Part shown: in pieces, positions 19,798 to 23,779 of the stretch
How the letters are laid out: every line of letters begins with the position of its first letter
Numbering within the stretch: position 1 is the first letter of the stretch
Source of the DNA: a virus
Virus record (IMG/VR): IMGVR_UViG_3300047353_000504
Location: 1-23,779 of that record
Length of the DNA stretch: 23,779 bases
Direction: 5' to 3' (one strand)
The notes under the pieces: model-generated
What the model was told of the DNA's origin: nothing
Seen by the model: only the letters and a program-made list of their open reading frames with translations
The model's database searches: none
Translations under genes and position numbers: made by a program

Positions 19798-19988
19798 TGG
19801 ATCGCCGCTTAAAAAAAATCATTAATATAGTAGAAGAAATGATGGCTGCAAATGCAGTCGGAAAATCTGGTGGATTTTCTGATACTTCCGATCCTAAAGG
19901 TCCGGTTGCTGGAAAGCATGTTTATTTGGGCAGAGGCTCAAGAAAAAGGTGGATGAAAGATCGCACTAAGAAAAATGGAAATGGATAA
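19797..19988 (+). CDS. Small basic hypothetical protein, 63 aa
   Basis: The ATG at 19797 overlaps the previous stop (TAATG) and the end overlaps the next start. The first 20 residues form a likely helix (RRLKKIINIVEEMMAAN); the rest is Gly/Ser/Lys-rich and probably flexible (GKSGGFSDTSDPKGPVAGK), ending in a basic patch (RGSRKRWMKDRTKK). This design is common among small accessory proteins in cyanophage late blocks. Function unknown. Confidence 0.7.
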   Translation: MDRRLKKIINIVEEMMAANAVGKSGGFSDTSDPKGPVAGKHVYLGRGSRKRWMKDRTKKNGNG

Positions 19989-20364
19989 CCAAATTAACTC
20001 CGCTATCCTAGAAAGATTAGAAAAAGTAGTTGACTCACTTCAGGATAATTCTATCCAGATGGGTAAACTTCTTGCTGTCCATAATGAGAAATTAGATACA
20101 CAAGATAGAGTTGATGAAATTTTATTTGAAAAATTAGATAGGTTATCTGCAGATCTTAACAGAGAAACTGATGCAATTAAGAAGGGATGTGAAAGAGACA
20201 TCCGCCTTATTGATGATAGACTTAGAGTCTTAGAAAAGAAGATGTGGAGTGTTGCAGGAGCTCTTGCTGTCATCAGTGTCTTGATATCGCCAGTTGGAAG
20301 TAGAGTTGTTGGAAATATCTTGACGAATGGAGAACCACCTGCTAGAATGGCACCAGGCAACTAG
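19975..20364 (+). CDS. Coiled-coil protein with C-terminal membrane segment (XhlA-like layout)
   Basis: The first 85 or so residues are heptad-like and charged (ILERLEKVVDSLQDN, ILFEKLDRLSADLNRE, IRLIDDRLRVLEKKM), predicting a long coiled coil. One hydrophobic span follows at about 91-107 (SVAGALAVISVLISPVG), then a short polar tail with PPARMAPGN. This resembles XhlA-type lysis accessory proteins and some phage membrane adaptors, but there is no sequence signature to settle it. ATG 19975 overlaps the previous ORF by 14 bases; ATG 19981 is two codons downstream. It ends the late block, eight bases before gp61. Confidence 0.7.
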   Translation: MEMDNQINSAILERLEKVVDSLQDNSIQMGKLLAVHNEKLDTQDRVDEILFEKLDRLSADLNRETDAIKKGCERDIRLIDDRLRVLEKKMWSVAGALAVISVLISPVGSRVVGNILTNGEPPARMAPGN

Positions 20365-20372
20365 TCTGATGA

Positions 20373-21341
20373 ATGGACCTAATTGATTCTAAGTATATTG
20401 GTCTAGTATCAGCGAGACTTGGTAAGTTCAAGAGGGTAAAGTCAGACCTCTATAACTTTCGTTGCCCTATCTGTGGAGATTCTCAACGCTATAAGAATAA
20501 AGCGCGTGGGTATATCTATTCAGTAAAGAACAACACTAATTTTAAGTGCCACAATTGTGGTGCTTCGATGTCGTTTAATAACTTTTTGAAGAAGATCGAT
20601 ACGACTCTTCAAAAGAAGTATGCCATAGAAAAATTCAAAGAAGGATTTACTGGAAAAACTTTTACCACTGAGGAACCTACATTCGTTTTTGAAAAACCTA
20701 CATTCCAATCCAGCATCACTCTTCCTCTTTGTAGTGAGGTGGAAGTTGGTAGAACCTATTTACAAAAGCGTGGAATTGACCCCACCAAATTTTACTTTGC
20801 GGAAAAGTTTAAGTCCTTTGCTAATTCATATAAGCAAGTTTTTACAAGCACTGCTAGTGAAGAGTCTCGCATTATAATTCCTTTGTTTTATAATCGTAAC
20901 TTAATTGGGTTTCAGGGCAGAGCTCTAGGTTCTAGTAAGGTTAAATATATCACTGTAATGCTCGATGACAATGCACCCAAAATTTATGGAATTGACACAA
21001 TCGATAAAGACCTACCAGTCTATGTGGTCGAAGGACCCTTTGACAGCACTTTCCTCAACAATAGTGTGGCTTTATGTGGCGCTGACGGTAACCTTAGTTG
21101 TCTTGAGGGAAGCGATTGCGTTTATACTTTTGATAACGAGCCCCGTAATGGCGAGATTGTTGGACGCATCGGAAGAGCTATATCTAGAGGCGAGAAAGTC
21201 GTCATCTGGCCAAGCAGAATTAAAGAGAAAGACTTGAATGATATGTCATTGAGTGGCATTAATGTAAAGGATGTGGTAGAATCACATACATACTCAGGTC
21301 TAGAAGCACAAGTTAAATTTACAGAGTGGAAGAAGGTATGA
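20373..21341 (+). CDS. gp61: DNA primase gp61
   Basis: Gp61 synthesises the short RNA primers for lagging-strand replication, acting with helicase gp41. The 322-aa protein has the N-terminal zinc-binding module with CPIC (C31, C34) and CHNC (C59, C62), then a TOPRIM catalytic domain with RIIIPLFYNRNLIGFQGRA and VYVVEGPFDS (the conserved Glu of TOPRIM) and VYTFDNEPRN with the D-x-E pair. The C-terminal part (KVVIWPSRIKEKDLNDM) is also typical. The length is close to T4 gp61 (342 aa). It follows the coiled-coil gene by eight bases and overlaps the nrdA start by four bases (ATGA at 21338). It is separated from gp41 by about 7 kb. Confidence 0.93.
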   Translation: MDLIDSKYIGLVSARLGKFKRVKSDLYNFRCPICGDSQRYKNKARGYIYSVKNNTNFKCHNCGASMSFNNFLKKIDTTLQKKYAIEKFKEGFTGKTFTTEEPTFVFEKPTFQSSITLPLCSEVEVGRTYLQKRGIDPTKFYFAEKFKSFANSYKQVFTSTASEESRIIIPLFYNRNLIGFQGRALGSSKVKYITVMLDDNAPKIYGIDTIDKDLPVYVVEGPFDSTFLNNSVALCGADGNLSCLEGSDCVYTFDNEPRNGEIVGRIGRAISRGEKVVIWPSRIKEKDLNDMSLSGINVKDVVESHTYSGLEAQVKFTEWKKV

Positions 21342-23629
21342 CCAACGGAACTAAGGTTCGTAAGAGATCAGGAGCATTAGAGGTTCTTGATCTAAACAAG
21401 ATGCATAAGATGGTAGAAGAGGCATGTAAGGATCTTGCCAGTGTTTCTGCGTCTCAGATTGAAATCAATTCTGGTATTCAATTCTATGACGGCATAACAA
21501 CAGCAGAGATTCAGGAGATCCTAATTCGCTCTGCTTCCGATCTTATTGATCTAGACAACCCCAACTATCAATTCGTCGCAGCTAGACTGCTTCTGTTCGC
21601 TCTGAGGAAGCAATTGTGGGGTCGTATGCATGAGCATCCTTCCCTGGGTGATCATGCCCAGCAATGTGTCCTTAGAGGAATCTACGACAAATATTTCTTC
21701 ATTCACTATAGTGATGAGGAGATTGAAAAGATGGACTCCTTCATCGACCATGAACGGGACATGTTATTTACATATGCTGGACTTAGGCAGGTTGTGGATA
21801 AATACCTAGTGCAAGATCGTAGTGCTGGGGAAGTTTATGAAACTCCTCAATTCATGTACATGATGATTGCTGCAACTGTGTTTGCTGAATACCCCAAGGA
21901 TGTACGGTTAGATTATGTCAGAAGATACTACGAAGCAATCAGCAAGCACAAGATCAACATCCCAACACCAATCATGGGAGGAGTGCGGACACCCCTGCGT
22001 CAATTTGCATCTTGTGTTCTCGTTGATGTTGATGACACCCTCGATAGCATCTTTAGCAGCGATATGGCTATTGGTAAATATGTCGCACAAAGGGCTGGTA
22101 TCGGTATTAACGCAGGCAGAATTCGTGGCATCAATTCTAAGATTAGAGACGGCGAGGTACAACACACAGGTGTTGTCCCCTTCCTTAAAAAGTTTGAATC
22201 AACTGTCAGATGCTGTACACAAAACGGTATCAGAGGTGGTTCTGCTACAGTTCACTTTCCTATCTGGCATAAAGAAATCCAAGACATAATTGTCTTGAAA
22301 AATAATAAAGGCACTGAAGATAATCGTGTTCGTAAACTGGATTATAGTATTCAGATTAGTAAACTTTTCTACGAGAGATTCATCTCTAATGGACAAATCA
22401 CACTCTTCAGCCCTCATGATGTTCCGGGTCTGTATGATGCTTTTGGTACTGATTCATTTGACGCTCGCTATGTGGACTATGAATCAGATAGAACTATTCC
22501 GAGACAAACTATATCGGCTCAAGAGCTATTCTTAAGTCTTCTCAAGGAGAGAGCAGAGACGGGTCGTATTTACATTATGAATATCGATCACTGCAACTCT
22601 CACTCATCCTTCAAAGACAAGGTAGAGATGAGTAATTTATGTCAGGAAATTACTCTCCCAACCAAACCTCTTCAGCACATTGATGATCCTAATGGAGAGA
22701 TTGCTCTTTGTATTCTTTCTGCTATTAACATTGGCAAGCTTCGTAACTTAGATGAATTGGAAGAACTGTGTGATCTTTCTGTTCGTGGATTGGATGCACT
22801 GATTGATTTCCAAGGTTATCCTGTTAAGGCTGCTGAAATTGGTACTAAGAATCGTCGTTCTTTGGGTGTTGGATTTATTGGTCTCGCACATTATCTTGCA
22901 CGGAATAAGGTAGGGTATGATAGTCCTGAAGCATGGAGTCTTGTCCACGACCTTACAGAAGCTTTCCAATACTATCTACTGAAATCATCTAACCAGTTGG
23001 CTAAAGAACTAGAACCTTGTGGATATTTTGATAGGACTAAGTATTCTTCTGGTATTCTTCCAATTGATACATATAAGACAGAAGTAGATGGTATTGTACC
23101 TCATAACCTGAAGTATGATTGGGAAAGTCTTAGAGAATCTATCGTATCCTACGGACTTAGGAACTCAACACTGTCCGCACAGATGCCTTCGGAGAGTAGT
23201 TCCGTTGTGTCAAACGCAACCAATGGAATCGAGCCTCCTCGTGGATACCTGTCCGTTAAGAAGTCCAAGAAAGGACCTCTTAAGCAGATTGTCCCCCAGT
23301 ACAATACTCACAAATCCCATTATACCCTTCTCTGGGATATGGAATCTAATGAGGGGTATATTAAGATTGTCGCCGTGATGCAGAAATTCTTTGATCAGGC
23401 AATTTCTGGTAACTGGAGCTACAATCCAGAGAACTATAAGGACAACGAGGTCCCCGTTTCTGTGATGGCAAATGATCTCTTGACTACATATAAGTACGGT
23501 TGGAAGACTAGCTATTATCAGAACACCTACGACAACAAGAATGATGATTTAGAAGAAGAAAAACCAGATCTCAATACGCTATTAAACAGTCTAACTAAAG
23601 AAGAGGAGTGTGACGCCTGTGCAATTTAG
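21338..23629 (+). CDS. nrdA: Ribonucleoside-diphosphate reductase alpha subunit NrdA (class Ia)
   Basis: With NrdB it reduces ribonucleotides to deoxyribonucleotides, supplying dNTPs when the host has stopped growing. Active-site features are intact: FASCVLVDVDDTLDS (the first redox Cys), SNLCQEITLP (Asn, the thiyl-radical Cys and Glu of N-x-C-x-E), EIALCILSAINIGKL (the partner Cys), MPSESSSVVSNATNGIEPPR, and a C-terminal CDAC pair that receives electrons from glutaredoxin or thioredoxin. The N-terminus (about 5-90) is an ATP-cone. I chose ATG 21338 (763 aa), overlapping the gp61 stop, over GTG 21326; T4 NrdA has 754 aa. The 3' end leads straight to nrdB. Confidence 0.96.
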   Translation: MTNGTKVRKRSGALEVLDLNKMHKMVEEACKDLASVSASQIEINSGIQFYDGITTAEIQEILIRSASDLIDLDNPNYQFVAARLLLFALRKQLWGRMHEHPSLGDHAQQCVLRGIYDKYFFIHYSDEEIEKMDSFIDHERDMLFTYAGLRQVVDKYLVQDRSAGEVYETPQFMYMMIAATVFAEYPKDVRLDYVRRYYEAISKHKINIPTPIMGGVRTPLRQFASCVLVDVDDTLDSIFSSDMAIGKYVAQRAGIGINAGRIRGINSKIRDGEVQHTGVVPFLKKFESTVRCCTQNGIRGGSATVHFPIWHKEIQDIIVLKNNKGTEDNRVRKLDYSIQISKLFYERFISNGQITLFSPHDVPGLYDAFGTDSFDARYVDYESDRTIPRQTISAQELFLSLLKERAETGRIYIMNIDHCNSHSSFKDKVEMSNLCQEITLPTKPLQHIDDPNGEIALCILSAINIGKLRNLDELEELCDLSVRGLDALIDFQGYPVKAAEIGTKNRRSLGVGFIGLAHYLARNKVGYDSPEAWSLVHDLTEAFQYYLLKSSNQLAKELEPCGYFDRTKYSSGILPIDTYKTEVDGIVPHNLKYDWESLRESIVSYGLRNSTLSAQMPSESSSVVSNATNGIEPPRGYLSVKKSKKGPLKQIVPQYNTHKSHYTLLWDMESNEGYIKIVAVMQKFFDQAISGNWSYNPENYKDNEVPVSVMANDLLTTYKYGWKTSYYQNTYDNKNDDLEEEKPDLNTLLNSLTKEEECDACAI

Positions 23630-23645
23630 AACTAACGCTGACACC

Positions 23646-23779
23646 ATGCCCAAAACAAATGTGCAAGGGATGACAGTTTTTAATACGAACGATCATGCAA
23701 CCAAAAAACAACCAATGTTTTTTGGTGCTCCTCTTGGAGTTCAAAGATATGATTCGTATAAGTATCCTGTATTTGATCG
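23646..23779 (+). CDS. nrdB: Ribonucleoside-diphosphate reductase beta subunit NrdB, N-terminal fragment
   Basis: The frame runs off the right edge after about 44 codons. MTVFNTNDHATKKQPMFFG, followed by APLGVQRYD and YPVFD, matches the N-terminus of T4 NrdB (which begins MSTVFNTN). Three starts are possible in one frame: ATG 23670, which fits T4 best but has AGGG touching it; ATG 23646, used here; and GTG 23619 inside the nrdA end, which has GAGGAG ten bases upstream. The tyrosine and metal ligands lie beyond the window. Confidence 0.88.
   Translation, partial: MPKTNVQGMTVFNTNDHATKKQPMFFGAPLGVQRYDSYKYPVFD

Overview
The window looks like a piece of a T4-like cyanophage genome (a myovirus of marine Synechococcus or Prochlorococcus). 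The basis is a tightly packed, all-plus-strand gene order carrying the T4 replication core in its usual order (clamp loader gp44 and gp62, RegA, DNA polymerase gp43, UvsX, helicase gp41, primase gp61, NrdA, NrdB). It is interleaved with genes typical of cyanomyophages: Hsp20, a MazG-like pyrophosphohydrolase, 2OG-Fe(II) oxygenases, and small virion proteins of the MALWG type. No tRNA, integrase, transposase, CRISPR or photosynthesis gene is visible. The ends cut through two genes: an unidentified C-terminus at the left and nrdB at the right.

Layout. 1-360: an unidentified C-terminal fragment and two tiny ORFs, one AbrB-like. 353-5052: an unbroken chain of overlapping genes: gp44, a D12-class DNA adenine methylase, a NodU-type carbamoyltransferase, gp62 and a UPF0489/peptide-arginase-like protein. 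The two clamp-loader genes, adjacent in T4, are here separated by about 2.5 kb of accessory genes. 5120-5515: RegA. 5516-5766 is the longest gene-free stretch (251 bases). It holds a terminator, a near-consensus sigma-70 promoter whose -35 lies in the terminator loop, and a heavily structured leader for a ParB-like gene (5767-6801). 6917-8005: Hsp20 and two small proteins that look like tandem paralogues. 8002-10497: gp43, interrupted by an in-frame TAA at 9421-9423 although the polymerase sequence continues without a gap in the same frame. 10494-13045: a 55-aa ORF, UvsX and gp41. 13038-14772: an oxygenase-like protein, MazG with a long proline-rich N-terminal extension, and a small lipoprotein-like ORF that ends in a terminator.

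14788-20364 looks like a late or virion block: a large unknown protein, a second 2OG oxygenase, a nucleotidyltransferase whose N-terminus resembles a T4 capsid-targeting sequence, a lysine-rich probable internal or scaffold protein, a MALWG virion protein and several small proteins. T4-type late promoter boxes (NATAAATA) lie 32-37 bases before three of these genes. 20373-23779 returns to nucleotide metabolism and replication: gp61, nrdA and the start of nrdB.

Together the genes supply a replisome (gp43, gp44/62, gp41/61, UvsX), deoxynucleotides (NrdA/B, MazG), post-transcriptional control (RegA) and probable DNA or metabolite modification (Dam, carbamoyltransferase, oxygenases). The observations most worth following up are the nonsense codon in gp43, the structured leader at 5613-5766, the accessory cassette inside the clamp-loader operon, and the nucleotidyltransferase that may be packaged in the capsid.
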